Source: Xanthobacteraceae bacterium
GTDB lineage: Bacteria; Pseudomonadota; Alphaproteobacteria; Rhizobiales; Xanthobacteraceae
Assembly (NCBI GenBank): GCA_028282095.1
Contig: JANQIP010000084.1
Span: forward strand, 1-42,288
Reading direction: 5' to 3'
Length of the DNA stretch: 42,288 nucleotides
Below, one piece after another: positions 15,824 to 24,322 of the stretch. The translations under genes were made by a program, and so were the position numbers. How positions within the stretch are numbered: the first letter of the stretch is position 1; every line of letters starts with the position of its first letter. The notes beneath the pieces are model-generated. The model did no database searches, was not told the origin of the DNA, and saw only the letters and a list, made by a program, of their open reading frames with translations.

Positions 15824-16291
15824 CTACCAACTTTTGAACGGGTGCTTTGCGAGCTCGGCATTGTAGAAGCGCTGATCGTGCGTGATCTCATCGCCCAGCC
15901 ATGCCGGCCGGCTGAAATGCTGGTCGCCGTCGGCAAGTTCGACCTCGGCGACCACCAGGCCGGAATTCTCGCCGGCAAAGACGTCGACCTCCCAAACGAC
16001 GCCGTCGATCGGAACGTCATGGCGGGTCTTTTCGATCACGGCGCCCTCGCGCAGCCCGAGCAGTTCTTCCGCATCGGGTACCGGAATCGCATATTCATAT
16101 TCGTGGCGAATGTGGCCGGGCGCCGCCGTCTTGATCGTCAGCATCGCCTTGTTCGCGTCGTCAATGCGGATGCGAATCGACACGTGTCCGTTCTTGGTGA
16201 GATAGGCTTGGCGGATGCGGCGCTGTCGCGACACTGCCGGCATCCAGTCCGAGTTGGTCACGCGGAACTTGCGCTCGATCTCTAGAGCCAT
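15824..16291 (-). CDS. CYTH domain protein, probable (tri)polyphosphatase
   Basis: Protein of 155 residues, the size of single-domain CYTH proteins. It starts with MALEIERKF, which contains the ExExK signature that coordinates metal and triphosphate. Then follow IRIRIDD (paired Arg), MLTIKT, EYEYAIP, WEVDVF and VVAEVEL, the alternating charged strands of the tunnel fold. Family members of this size hydrolyse inorganic tripolyphosphate or thiamine triphosphate, or form cAMP; bacterial short forms are most often tripolyphosphatases. The ATG at 16291 was chosen because it places ExExK at the N terminus, as is normal; the frame is open further upstream without homology. It lies downstream of cobA-cobB on the same strand, 307 bp away, with a family A repeat between. 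Confidence 0.85.
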   Translation of the reverse strand: MALEIERKFRVTNSDWMPAVSRQRRIRQAYLTKNGHVSIRIRIDDANKAMLTIKTAAPGHIRHEYEYAIPVPDAEELLGLREGAVIEKTRHDVPIDGVVWEVDVFAGENSGLVVAEVELADGDQHFSRPAWLGDEITHDQRFYNAELAKHPFKSW

Positions 16292-16445
16292 TGCTGCTCG
16301 CTTTGCGTCTGCGTGTTGGTCGATCGGCAGCGGTCCGACGGGCCTGCCGCCAAGCCGCCGCACTGTCCCCGGCTTACACGATCAACGGCACTGTCGGTCG
16401 AGCGCGGGCGCTACCGCGAATGCCTGTCGTCGGTTGCCGCGACCG

Positions 16446-16543
16446 AGCGCGCGATCGCTTCAGGCCGAATCAATCACGCTCTCTTTCTCTAACGTTTATC
16501 GCATGATCTTGTCCGAAAAGTCTGCCAACTTTTCGGGATCACG
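16446..16543 (-). repeat. Family A bipartite repeat, copy 9
   Basis: The second hairpin comes first (GAGCGCGCGATCGCTTC, AATCACGCTCTC), then the linker, then hairpin 1 at 16501-16543 (GCATGATCTTGTCCGAAAAG, then ACTTTTCGGGATCACGC). It occupies most of the 307-bp gap between cobB and the CYTH gene. Confidence 0.8.
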
Positions 16544-16598
16544 CTCTATGGGGATTTTCAAGCCGCATCATCTGCTTGTGCGCAGGAAAAATGCGCGA

Positions 16599-17921
16599 TC
16601 ACGCGCCGCGTTCCTGCGCGATCGCGTGAAAGAACGAACCGGTGACGCGGCCGCGGCGACCGCCGGACGGTCCAAGCGGTCGGCCGTCGCCGTCGAAGAG
16701 ATCGGCCAGGGACGCGTCATCGCCCGCTGCGACGATGCTCGCATAATGGAACTCGTGGCCGCGGATCAACGCACCCTCAGGCCCGATCGAACTGTCGACC
16801 GAAAGCCGCGCGGCGCGGTAGCCGAGATGCAGCCGGCGCTGGGCGAAACTCGTCGCATGCCCGAGCAGGCCCGTCATGGCGTGGCGCACGCTGTTCGCGT
16901 CCTCGATATATTGACCCAGCACCATGTAGCCGCCGCATTCGCCATGCACCGGCCGCGTCTCGGCAAAGCGTTCGAGCCCCGCGCGGAAACGATTCGCCGC
17001 CGCGAGCGCGCCGGCATGCAGTTCGGGATAGCCGCCGGGCAGCCAGCAGCTATCGCAGCCGTCGGGCGGCGCTTGATCGGCGAGCGGCGAGAAGGGGACG
17101 ATCTCTGCGCCCACCCGGCGCCAGCCTTCTACGAGATGCGGATAGATGAAAGTGAAGGCGGTATCGGATGCGAGCGCGATACGCTGTCCCGGCGGCGCCA
17201 GCGCGGGAGCATGCGACGTCGCAGCAACGGCAAGGGGCGAGGCGAGCTTGATCACGGCGTCAAGATCGATGTGGCGTTCGGCGAGGTCGGCGAGTGCTGA
17301 AAGTCGTGCATCAAGGTCGGCATGCTCGCCGGCCTGAACGAGACCGAGATGGCGTTCGGGCAGAGCGAGCCGCCCCTCGCGGGGAATCGCGCCAAGAACG
17401 GGAATGTTCACGGCTTGCATGGCGTCGGCGACCATTGCGCGGTGGCGGTCGCTTGCAACCTTGTTCAGCACGACGCCGGCAATGCGCACCGCCGGATCAT
17501 GTGCGGCAAAGCCTTGCGCGACGGGTGCCGCCGATTGCGCCTGGGCGTTGACATCGAGCACCAGAACAACGGGAAGGCGAAAGCGCGCGGCAAGATCGGC
17601 GGTCGCGCCGCGCCGGCCGGGCGGCCCGACAAGTCCGTCGAACAGGCCCATGACGCCTTCGATGACGAGCAGGTCGGCGGTGCTCGCGGCCTCGGTGGCG
17701 AGCGTATCGAGCAGGTCGGGCGACATCGCCCAGCTATCGAGATTGGCGCTTGCGTTGCCGGTCGCCGCTGCATGGAAGGCCGGATCGATGTAATCGGGCC
17801 CCGCCTTGGCGGCGTGCACCCTGAGATCGCGTCTTGCAAGCGCGGCAAGCAATGCGAGCGTCGCCGTGGTCTTGCCGGCGCCCGAGCGCGGTGCGGCGAT
17901 GACGACGCCGCGTCCCCTCAT
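16599..17921 (-). CDS. cobB: Hydrogenobyrinic (cobyrinic) acid a,c-diamide synthase
   Basis: Protein of 440 residues that amidates the a and c side chains of hydrogenobyrinic acid using glutamine and ATP. The N-terminal dethiobiotin-synthetase-like ATPase half has APRSGAGKTT (P loop), KAGPDYIDP and EGVMGLFDG. The C-terminal class I glutamine amidotransferase half has the nucleophile Cys329 in VHGECGGYMVLG and a late HEFHYA motif with the His partner. All are typical of CobB/CbiA. The start ATG overlaps the cobA stop in ATGA, so the pair is translationally coupled. The product is the substrate for the cobaltochelatase whose CobN subunit is encoded in the same window. Confidence 0.95.
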   Translation of the reverse strand: MRGRGVVIAAPRSGAGKTTATLALLAALARRDLRVHAAKAGPDYIDPAFHAAATGNASANLDSWAMSPDLLDTLATEAASTADLLVIEGVMGLFDGLVGPPGRRGATADLAARFRLPVVLVLDVNAQAQSAAPVAQGFAAHDPAVRIAGVVLNKVASDRHRAMVADAMQAVNIPVLGAIPREGRLALPERHLGLVQAGEHADLDARLSALADLAERHIDLDAVIKLASPLAVAATSHAPALAPPGQRIALASDTAFTFIYPHLVEGWRRVGAEIVPFSPLADQAPPDGCDSCWLPGGYPELHAGALAAANRFRAGLERFAETRPVHGECGGYMVLGQYIEDANSVRHAMTGLLGHATSFAQRRLHLGYRAARLSVDSSIGPEGALIRGHEFHYASIVAAGDDASLADLFDGDGRPLGPSGGRRGRVTGSFFHAIAQERGA

Positions 17922-18718
17922 CGCATCCCCGCAAGGGCAACGATTTGCAAAAGCCGGTCGCGCGCATTGACGATCTCGCCCACGACGACGATGGCGGGCG
18001 GTTCGATTGCCGCTTCGCGCACATCGTCCGCCACGCGCCCCAATGTCGAGATCAGAACGCGCTCGGTCGGCAGGGTCGCCGAGGCAATGATGGCCACCGG
18101 CATGTCCGGTGCGCAGCCGCCCTGAACCAGCGCGTCCCTGATCGCTTCAAGGCGGTGCATGGCCATGTAAAGAACAAGCGGCTGACCGGTGCGCACGAGC
18201 GGTGCCCAATCGAACGCTTCTTCCTCGCCATGCCCGGTCGCAAAGATGATTGCGCGGTTGACGCCGCGCAGTGTTGCCGGGATTGCCGCGCTGGCGAGTG
18301 CCGCGAGCCCGGCGGTGACCCCCGGTATCACTCGGAACGGAACCCCGGCATCGGCAAGCGCGCCGGCTTCCTCGCCGCCGCGGCCGAATATGAACGGATC
18401 GCCGCCCTTGAGGCGGAGCACGCGCTCGCCGGCGCGCGCAAGCTCGATCAGGCGCCGGCTGATATCGGACTGCGCCGCCGACGGCTTGCCGCCACGCTTG
18501 CCGGCGAATTCGAGCCGCGCCTGCGCGCCGGCCATTGCCAGCACGCGCTTATCGACGAGTGCGTCGTGCACGATAACGTCGGCCTGCGCGAGCCCGGCAA
18601 CCGCATCGAGCGTCAGCAATCCGGGATCGCCGGGCCCTGCTCCGGCAAGCCAGACATGGCCGGGGGCCAAAAGCGGAACGCCCGTCCGCCCCGCGGCGAG
18701 GGCTTGATAGGAGGCCAT
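17918..18718 (-). CDS. cobA: Uroporphyrinogen-III C-methyltransferase
   Basis: Protein of 266 residues, S-adenosylmethionine dependent, making precorrin-2 from uroporphyrinogen III, the branch point to cobalamin. Motifs: VWLAGAGPGDPGLLT (the GxGPGD loop), VIVHDALV, LEFAGKRGGKPS, RLKGGDPFIFGRGGEEA, and IPGVTAGLAALASA. It is not fused to a CysG-type dehydrogenase domain, so it is a stand-alone SUMT. The ATG at 18718 has GGGAG about 10 bases upstream. It leads the two-gene cobA-cobB unit, and the family D palindrome lies just upstream at 18767-18810. No riboswitch is visible in front of it. Confidence 0.95.
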   Translation of the reverse strand: MASYQALAAGRTGVPLLAPGHVWLAGAGPGDPGLLTLDAVAGLAQADVIVHDALVDKRVLAMAGAQARLEFAGKRGGKPSAAQSDISRRLIELARAGERVLRLKGGDPFIFGRGGEEAGALADAGVPFRVIPGVTAGLAALASAAIPATLRGVNRAIIFATGHGEEEAFDWAPLVRTGQPLVLYMAMHRLEAIRDALVQGGCAPDMPVAIIASATLPTERVLISTLGRVADDVREAAIEPPAIVVVGEIVNARDRLLQIVALAGMR

Positions 18719-18766
18719 TAGCGCACACTCCCGCCGTAACGGCACTGCGCCGGCGCTCTGTAGTGT

Positions 18767-18810
18767 TGCGGCACCAACGCTTGAGCTCGTCTCATCGTGT
18801 TGGTGCCGCA
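18767..18810 (-). repeat. Family D palindrome, copy 2
   Basis: Stem TGCGGCACCAAC/GTTGGTGCCGCA with the loop GCTTGAGCTCGTCTCATCGT, the reverse-complement counterpart of 15762-15809. It lies between the cobA start and the cbiD remnant. The two inverted copies enclose cobA, cobB and the CYTH gene. Confidence 0.75.
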
Positions 18811-18885
18811 AACACAAGACATAGAACTAGCTAGTGTTCCGGGCTGACGGTCCGGGATCGGACCGTCAGAGTCGGAACAATAGCG

Positions 18886-19131
18886 ATGGGCATGGTCACG
18901 CAAGATCGCCCGCTGCGCCGTGGATCGACCACCGGCGCCTGCGCCGCCGCGGCCGTCATGGCGGCCTGTTCCGCCTTGCCCTCGCTTGTCGCGCGCGAAA
19001 CGGCGATGCGCGTCGTTGCCGGCCGCGGAATCGCGATCGAGGTCGTCTTGTTCGATCGCGACGGCCGCCTGACCGGCCATGCTCCGTTCGCCAGCCATCA
19101 CGCTACGCCTCCGCGGAACCTGCGGCGATAG
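18886..19131 (+). pseudogene. cbiD: 5' remnant of cbiD (cobalt-precorrin-5B C1-methyltransferase)
   Basis: An 81-codon open frame begins with PLRRGSTTGACAAAAVMAAC, the conserved N-terminal signature of CbiD (normally LRRGxTTGACAxAA). Full-length CbiD is about 350-380 residues, so only the first part remains. After about residue 40 the match becomes weak, and the frame stops 34 bp inside the 3' end of the opposite-strand cobM. The downstream plus strand is antisense cobM, so the missing part has been deleted, not frameshifted. The remnant matters because CbiD, or the unrelated CobF, supplies the C-1 methylation and deacylation step between CobM and CobK, and no other candidate is in the window. 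It could be a short expressed peptide, but I see no reason to think it is active. Confidence 0.7.
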
Positions 19132-19859
19132 TCCGGATCATAGAGCGCGCTCTCGCGGAACTCCTCCACGGCAAGCGCAGGGCCAATCAGGATCACCGCC
19201 GTTCGCTCGATCGGCTGGACTGCGAGCTTCGCGCCGATATCGCCGAGCACGCCGCGCACGATGCGTTGGTCGGGCCAGCTCGCGCGCTCGATCACCACCA
19301 CCGGGCAATCCGCGCCATAAAACGGGGTCAGCTCCTTAACGATCGTCTCGATCGCATGGATGGCAAGATGCACCACCAGCGTCGCACCGGTCGCGGCGAA
19401 ACTCGAGAGTTTCTCGCGCTCCGGCATGCGCGAGGCGCGGCCCGGCACGCGGGTGAGCACAACGCTCTGCGCGACCTCCGGCACGGTCAACTCCCGGCCG
19501 ATGATGGCAGCAGCGGCGGCGAAGGCCGGCACGCCAGGTGTGAGCGTATAGGCAATGCCGTGGCGCTCCAGCCGGCGAATCTGCTCGGCGAGCGCGCTGA
19601 ACACCGAGAGGTCGCCGGAATGCAGCCGCGCGACGTCGAGGCCCTGCGCATGCGCGGCGACATACTCCGCCTCGATCTCATCGAGGGTCATCGGTGCGGT
19701 GTCGACGACGCGCGCGGCGGCCGGGCAATAGGCCAGCAGCTCGGGCGGCACGATCGAGCCGGCATAGAGGCACACCGGACAGCGGGCGAGGAGGTCGCGC
19801 CCGCGCACGGTGATGAGGTCGGCGGCACCCGGCCCGGCTCCGATGAAATGCACGGTCAC
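19098..19859 (-). CDS. cobM: Precorrin-4 C11-methyltransferase
   Basis: Protein of 253 residues of the tetrapyrrole methylase fold that methylates C-11 of precorrin-4 to give precorrin-5. It begins [18 protein letters not shown], followed by [28 protein letters not shown] and [18 protein letters not shown], all characteristic of CobM/CbiF. The start is GTG, overlapping the cobE stop as GTGA. Its 3' end overlaps the cbiD remnant on the other strand by 34 bp. It is last in the cobL-cobE-cobM set. Confidence 0.95.
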   Translation of the reverse strand: MTVHFIGAGPGAADLITVRGRDLLARCPVCLYAGSIVPPELLAYCPAAARVVDTAPMTLDEIEAEYVAAHAQGLDVARLHSGDLSVFSALAEQIRRLERHGIAYTLTPGVPAFAAAAAIIGRELTVPEVAQSVVLTRVPGRASRMPEREKLSSFAATGATLVVHLAIHAIETIVKELTPFYGADCPVVVIERASWPDQRIVRGVLGDIGAKLAVQPIERTAVILIGPALAVEEFRESALYDPDYRRRFRGGVA

Positions 19860-20242
19860 GGCGTGCCTCCCGCCTGCGCAAGCGCGCAGGTCGCCGGCCC
19901 CATCGCGATGCGCGGTGCAATCAGCCGCGCCGCCGAGCCGCCGGCGGCGAGCGCTGCAGCTTCCGCGACCGCAGGCACGCCCGCGAATGCCAACACGCGC
20001 TCGGAACGCGTCGCTGTGCGCGCGCCCGCAGCTTCGAGATCGCCCTGCGGCACCAGCACCAGCGGCACGCCACGCGCAAGGGCCGCCGCCATGATGCCGC
20101 GTTCTCCGCCCTTGAATGCCGGCGTTGCGATGAGTCCGAGCCTGTCCTCACCGAGTCCGGCACGCGCGAGCGCCGCCGCAATCACGGCTTCGATCTCGGC
20201 CGCCGACGCACCTTTGCGGCATCCGATGCCGGCGACGATCAT
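19856..20242 (-). CDS. cobE: CobE, cobalamin biosynthesis protein (CbiG C-terminal-like)
   Basis: Protein of 128 residues. It matches the CobE/CbiG C-terminal fold by [20 protein letters not shown] at the N terminus, [15 protein letters not shown] and [20 protein letters not shown]. CobE is found with the aerobic pathway and is required for it in the classical producer, but its reaction is not firmly assigned. The start at 20242 uses the ATGA overlap with the cobL stop and places IVAGIG at the N terminus, as usual; the frame is open six codons further. Confidence 0.9.
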   Translation of the reverse strand: MIVAGIGCRKGASAAEIEAVIAAALARAGLGEDRLGLIATPAFKGGERGIMAAALARGVPLVLVPQGDLEAAGARTATRSERVLAFAGVPAVAEAAALAAGGSAARLIAPRIAMGPATCALAQAGGTP

Positions 20243-21486
20243 GGCTTGACCCAGGTCCATTGCGTGACCGGCATGGCGGGCCGCCAGCCCGTCTTGCCGC
20301 CGATTTTTTCAGCGCGTGCGACCGCGATGCGGATGAGATCGCCGCCGAGCGCGCCATGGCTTTCGATCAGCAGGGCCTCGGTCGAAAGCGTCACCGCATT
20401 GACGACGAGGCGCCCGCCGCTGCGCAGCGCTGAGATGGCCACATCGAGCACGCCCGGTTCGCTCGCCCCACCGCCGATGAAGACCGCGTCGGGTGTGGCA
20501 AGTCCGTCGAATGCGCCGGGCGCCGTGCCTTCGATCACGTCGAGGGCCGGCACGCCGAACGCGGCTGCGTTGCGGCGGATGCGCGCGGCGCGATCGCCGC
20601 GGGATTCAACCGCGATCGCGCGCAGCGAGGGGTCCGCCAGCATCCATTCGATCGCAATCGCGCCGCTGCCGGCGCCGATGTCCCACAACAGTTCGCCGCG
20701 GCGGGGGGCGAGCGAGGACAGCGTCACTGCACGGATATGGCGCTTGGTGATCTGGCCGTCATGCTCGAACAGGGCATCGGGAAGGCCGGGGGCGCGGGCA
20801 AGCAAGCGGGCCTGCGATGAGGCAACAACTTCGATCGCCACGGTGTTGAGCGGGTCGACGTCGTTCAGATCGAAGCTTGCCGCCATGGCGCTACGCATGC
20901 GCTCGTGCGACCCGCCGAGCACCTCCAGCACCGTGAGCTTCGAGCCGCCGAAGCCGGTATCGGTCAGAAGTCGCGCCAGCGCCGCCGGCCCGTCAGCATT
21001 GGAGGTCAGTGCAAGCAGGCGCGCGCCGGGCTGCAAATGCGGGCGGACGAGATCGAGAGAACGCGCGTGCAAGGAGAGCAGCACCGTCTCGGGCAGTGCC
21101 CAGCCCAGCCGCGCGGCGGCGAGGCTGAAAGCCGAAGGCGCCGGGACGGTCAGCATCTCCTGCGGATCGAGATGGCGCATGAGCACGGCGCCGACCCCAT
21201 GACAGAACGGATCACCCGACGCGAGCACGCATACGGCGCGGCCGCGCGATGCCAGCACTTCCTCGATGCCGCGCTCGAACGGGCGCGGCCATGGCCGCGC
21301 CTCTCCGCGGATGAGCGGGCCGGCAAGCTGGAGATGGCGCTCGCCGCCGAATACGATCTCGGCATCCTTCACGAGGCCGCGGGCGACCGGTTTCAATCCC
21401 TCCACGCCGTCCTCGCCGATGCCGACGATGGACAGCCAGCGGCGCGGTGCGGCAATGTCGCTCCCAACCGGGTCAGCGAGCGCCAT
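20239..21486 (-). CDS. cobL: Precorrin-6Y C5,15-methyltransferase (decarboxylating)
   Basis: Fused two-domain enzyme of 415 residues. Residues about 15-215 are a CbiE-type tetrapyrrole methylase (WLSIVGIGEDGVEGL, VLASGDPFCHGVGAVL, PAPSAFSLAAARLGW). Residues about 235-415 are a CbiT-type Rossmann methyltransferase and decarboxylase (EHDGQITKRHIRAVTLSSL, LLWDIGAGSGAIAIEW). It methylates C-5 and C-15 and removes the acetate carboxyl to form precorrin-8X. Its ATG lies in the palindrome CATG shared with the divergent cobK start (2-bp overlap), so no spacer exists between the two genes. An upstream start inside cobK is possible, but those residues show no homology. Confidence 0.95.
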   Translation of the reverse strand: MALADPVGSDIAAPRRWLSIVGIGEDGVEGLKPVARGLVKDAEIVFGGERHLQLAGPLIRGEARPWPRPFERGIEEVLASRGRAVCVLASGDPFCHGVGAVLMRHLDPQEMLTVPAPSAFSLAAARLGWALPETVLLSLHARSLDLVRPHLQPGARLLALTSNADGPAALARLLTDTGFGGSKLTVLEVLGGSHERMRSAMAASFDLNDVDPLNTVAIEVVASSQARLLARAPGLPDALFEHDGQITKRHIRAVTLSSLAPRRGELLWDIGAGSGAIAIEWMLADPSLRAIAVESRGDRAARIRRNAAAFGVPALDVIEGTAPGAFDGLATPDAVFIGGGASEPGVLDVAISALRSGGRLVVNAVTLSTEALLIESHGALGGDLIRIAVARAEKIGGKTGWRPAMPVTQWTWVKP

Positions 21487-22249
21487 GCGAAAGATCCTCA
21501 TTCTCGGCGGCACCATCGAAGCGCGGCGGCTGTCCGAACGGCTTGCCGGCCGCAGCGAGTTTGCGGTGATGCTCTCGCTCGCCGGTCGCACGGCGGCGCC
21601 CGCCGCGCTGCCGGTCCCGGTACGCATCGGCGGGTTCGGTGGCGCCGAGGGGCTCGCCGCTTACCTCGCGGCCGAGCGCATCGAGGCGCTGATCGACGCC
21701 ACTCACCCCTACGCCGCCGTGATCTCGGCCAATGCCGCGATTGCTGCCCGTTCGGCCGGCGTGCCGTTGCTCGCATTGCGGCGGTCGCCCTGGGTGCCCG
21801 TCGACGGCGATCAATGGATCGACGTCGCCGATGCTGACGAAGCGGTGCACGCGCTCGGCCCTGCGCCGTGCCGCGTCTTCCTTGCGCTCGGCCGGCAGGA
21901 GATCGCGCCCTTCGCGCGCGCGCCGCAGCACCATTACCTCGTGCGCAGCGTCGATCCGATCGAGCCGAAACTCGCGGTTCCGCACGCCGACTACATCCTT
22001 GCGCGCGGACCCTTCAGTGAAGAAGGAGACCGCGCGCTGCTTACCGCCCATTATATCGATGTTTTGGTGTCCAAGAACAGCGGCGGCAGCGCCACCTATG
22101 GCAAGATCGCCGCCGCGCGCGCGCTCGGCGTGCCGGTGATCCTGCTGCGCCGGCCGGTGCTCCCCGATGTGCAGGCAGTTGAGAGCGTGGATGCCGTGCT
22201 TGCGTTTCTCGATCATGCGCTCGCCCCGCAGGCTTGGCGCGGCGTATAG
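21485..22249 (+). CDS. cobK: Precorrin-6A reductase
   Basis: Protein of 254 residues reducing precorrin-6A to 6B with NADPH. It starts MRKILILGGTIEARRLSERL, the CobK/CbiJ signature, and includes IDATHPYAAVISANA, PLLALRRSPWVPV, SVDPIEPK, ARGPFSEEGDRALL and SKNSGGSATYGKIAAARALG. It is the only intact cob gene on the plus strand. Its start shares CATG with cobL, and its 3' end overlaps cobJ tail to tail by 37 bp. Any promoter must lie within the 5' part of cobL, unless it is translated from a longer plus-strand transcript. Confidence 0.95.
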   Translation: MRKILILGGTIEARRLSERLAGRSEFAVMLSLAGRTAAPAALPVPVRIGGFGGAEGLAAYLAAERIEALIDATHPYAAVISANAAIAARSAGVPLLALRRSPWVPVDGDQWIDVADADEAVHALGPAPCRVFLALGRQEIAPFARAPQHHYLVRSVDPIEPKLAVPHADYILARGPFSEEGDRALLTAHYIDVLVSKNSGGSATYGKIAAARALGVPVILLRRPVLPDVQAVESVDAVLAFLDHALAPQAWRGV

Positions 22250-22977
22250 ACGAGCGGGTTGCGGCCGGGCCGGGCGATCACACGGGTCTCAAAGGACCCG
22301 ACAATGACGAGGGTCGCCATGTCGGCGTGGCTCGGATCGGCCGTCGCCAGCGTTGCGACCGAGACGCTCTCCTCGGTACGACCCACTGCACGGCCGAAGA
22401 CCACCGGGGTCGCCGCCGGAAGCTGCTTGCGCAGCCGCTCGAACGCCGCGCCAAGCTGCCAGGGGCGGGCCAGCGAGACCGGGTTATAGAGCGCGAGCAC
22501 AAAGCCTGCCGCAGCCGCCGCATCGAGCCGGCGTTCGATCAGCTCCCAGGGCTTGAGATTGTCGGACAACGACAGCACGCAAAAATCATGGCCGAGCGGC
22601 GCGCCGATGCGGGCTGCGACCGCGAGCATGGCGGTAATGCCGGGAACGATCTTAAGATCGAGTGCACGCCACGCCTCCGGGCCGCTCTCGATCGCGCCGC
22701 ATACCGCCGCGGCCATTGCGAACACGCCGGGATCACCACCCGAGATGAGCGCAACACGCGCCCCCTCCGCGGCGTGATGCAGCGCGGCGGTGGCGCGAGC
22801 GCCTTCCTCGCGATTGTCGGATGCATGACGCGACTGGCCTCGTCGGAGCGGAGCACGCGCAAGGTACGGACCATAGCCATACAGCGCATCGGCGGCAGCG
22901 AGCGCGTCCGCTGCTTCCGGCGTGACGAAACGCGCATCACCCGGCCCCAAGCCGATCACGGCGAGATGACCGCTCAC
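22213..22977 (-). CDS. cobJ: Precorrin-3B C17-methyltransferase
   Basis: Protein of 254 residues that methylates C-17 and drives ring contraction. Motifs: LAVIGLGPGDARFVTPEA, YGYGPYLARAP, VALISGGDPGVFAMAAAV, VPGITAMLAVAARIGAPLGH and LALYNPVSLARPWQL, all CobJ/CbiH hallmarks. The GTG start overlaps the cobI stop as GTGA. It is the last gene of the riboswitch-led run before the inverted cobK. Confidence 0.94.
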   Translation of the reverse strand: MSGHLAVIGLGPGDARFVTPEAADALAAADALYGYGPYLARAPLRRGQSRHASDNREEGARATAALHHAAEGARVALISGGDPGVFAMAAAVCGAIESGPEAWRALDLKIVPGITAMLAVAARIGAPLGHDFCVLSLSDNLKPWELIERRLDAAAAAGFVLALYNPVSLARPWQLGAAFERLRKQLPAATPVVFGRAVGRTEESVSVATLATADPSHADMATLVIVGSFETRVIARPGRNPLVYTPRQACGASA

Positions 22978-23699
22978 GGCTCGCACTCCCAGCCCGGCAC
23001 CAGAACGACGGCGAAATATGGTGCGTTGTCGTCCGGCTTGTCGATCAGGCGTATCATGATGCTGTCCGCCATGGTGCCGCGCTCGACATAGATCGCCCGC
23101 TCGAGGCAGCCCGCCCTTGCGAGTGCGCGCCGTACCTTCGGCAGATGGCGGCCGAGCTTCATCACGACGGCAGCGTCTGCCCCGGTGAGTCGGGACGCCA
23201 GCTCGTCCTCCGGCAGCGTGCCGGGCAGCACGATAAAGATATCGTCGCCCTGGGCGATCGGCAGGCCGGCCATCGACCAGCATCCCGACATGCCGGTGAC
23301 GCCGGCGACAATCTCGGTCGCATAGCGGGCGGAAAGCCGCACATGCAAATGCATGTACGAGCCGTAGAACATCGGGTCGCCCTCCGAGATCACCGCGACG
23401 GTATGGCCGCGATCGAGATGGGCGGCAACCGCGGCCGCCGCTGAGTCGAAAAAATCGCGGATGGCGTCGCGATAGTTCGCGCATTCCTTCGGCAGTTCGG
23501 TCGTTACCGGATAGAGCAGCGGCAGTTCCGTCACGCCGTTGCGCAGATGCCCGGCCACGATCGTCCTTGCATTGCCGAGCTTTCCGGCCTTGGCGAAATA
23601 AGCGACCACGTCGGCCGCGGCGAGGGTGCGCGTCGCCTTCAACGTCAGCAGTTCGGGATCGCCCGGTCCGACCCCGACACCGATGAGCCGCCCGCTCAC
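22974..23699 (-). CDS. cobI: Precorrin-2 C20-methyltransferase
   Basis: Protein of 241 residues converting precorrin-2 to precorrin-3A. It begins [18 protein letters not shown], followed by [45 protein letters not shown] and [15 protein letters not shown], clear CobI/CbiL motifs. The GTG start overlaps the cobH stop as GTGA. Confidence 0.94.
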   Translation of the reverse strand: MSGRLIGVGVGPGDPELLTLKATRTLAAADVVAYFAKAGKLGNARTIVAGHLRNGVTELPLLYPVTTELPKECANYRDAIRDFFDSAAAAVAAHLDRGHTVAVISEGDPMFYGSYMHLHVRLSARYATEIVAGVTGMSGCWSMAGLPIAQGDDIFIVLPGTLPEDELASRLTGADAAVVMKLGRHLPKVRRALARAGCLERAIYVERGTMADSIMIRLIDKPDDNAPYFAVVLVPGWECEP

Positions 23700-24322
23700 A
23701 AGCCTGCCCTTGCCAGCGCATTGATGGCGGCCGCGGCCATGGCGCTGCCGCCCAGGCGCCCGCGCACGATGAGGAAGGGAACCCCGCGCGGATCGGCGGC
23801 GAGCGCTTCCTTCGATTCCGCCGCCCCGACGAAGCCGACCGGCAGGCCGAGAATGGCAGCGGGCTTCGGCGCGCCGGCATCGAGCATTTCGAGCAGGCGG
23901 AAAAGGGCGGTCGGTGCATTGCCGATCGCGATCACCGCGCCGGCAAGGCGGTCGGCCCATAGGTCGAGCGCGGCGGCCGTCCGCGTCGTGCCGTGCTGCC
24001 GCGCAAGGTCCGGAACGCGCGGATCGTGCAAGGTGCAAATCACCTCATTCCCGGCCGGCAGCCGCGCGCGGGTCACGCCGTGCGCGACCATTTCGGAATC
24101 GCACAGGATCGGCGCGCCCTGCACGAGCGCCGTTCGTGCGCCGGTGACGAGTTCGTCGCCGAACACGATATCCCGCGCCGCATCCACCAGACCGCAGGCA
24201 TGGATCATGCGCACGGCGACCTCGGACTCCTCGGCGGAAAAGCGCGCAAGGTCTGCCTCGGCGCGGATGATCGCGAATGATTGTTCGTAGATTGCGGTGG
24301 CATCGCGCAGATACTCACTCAT
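23696..24322 (-). CDS. cobH: Precorrin-8X methylmutase
   Basis: Protein of 208 residues moving the C-11 methyl group to C-12, giving hydrogenobyrinic acid. The catalytic His41 is in [11 protein letters not shown]. Other conserved segments are [30 protein letters not shown] and [17 protein letters not shown]. The ATG at 24322 lies 8 bp inside the cobG end, and the stop overlaps the cobI GTG. Confidence 0.95.
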   Translation of the reverse strand: MSEYLRDATAIYEQSFAIIRAEADLARFSAEESEVAVRMIHACGLVDAARDIVFGDELVTGARTALVQGAPILCDSEMVAHGVTRARLPAGNEVICTLHDPRVPDLARQHGTTRTAAALDLWADRLAGAVIAIGNAPTALFRLLEMLDAGAPKPAAILGLPVGFVGAAESKEALAADPRGVPFLIVRGRLGGSAMAAAAINALARAGL

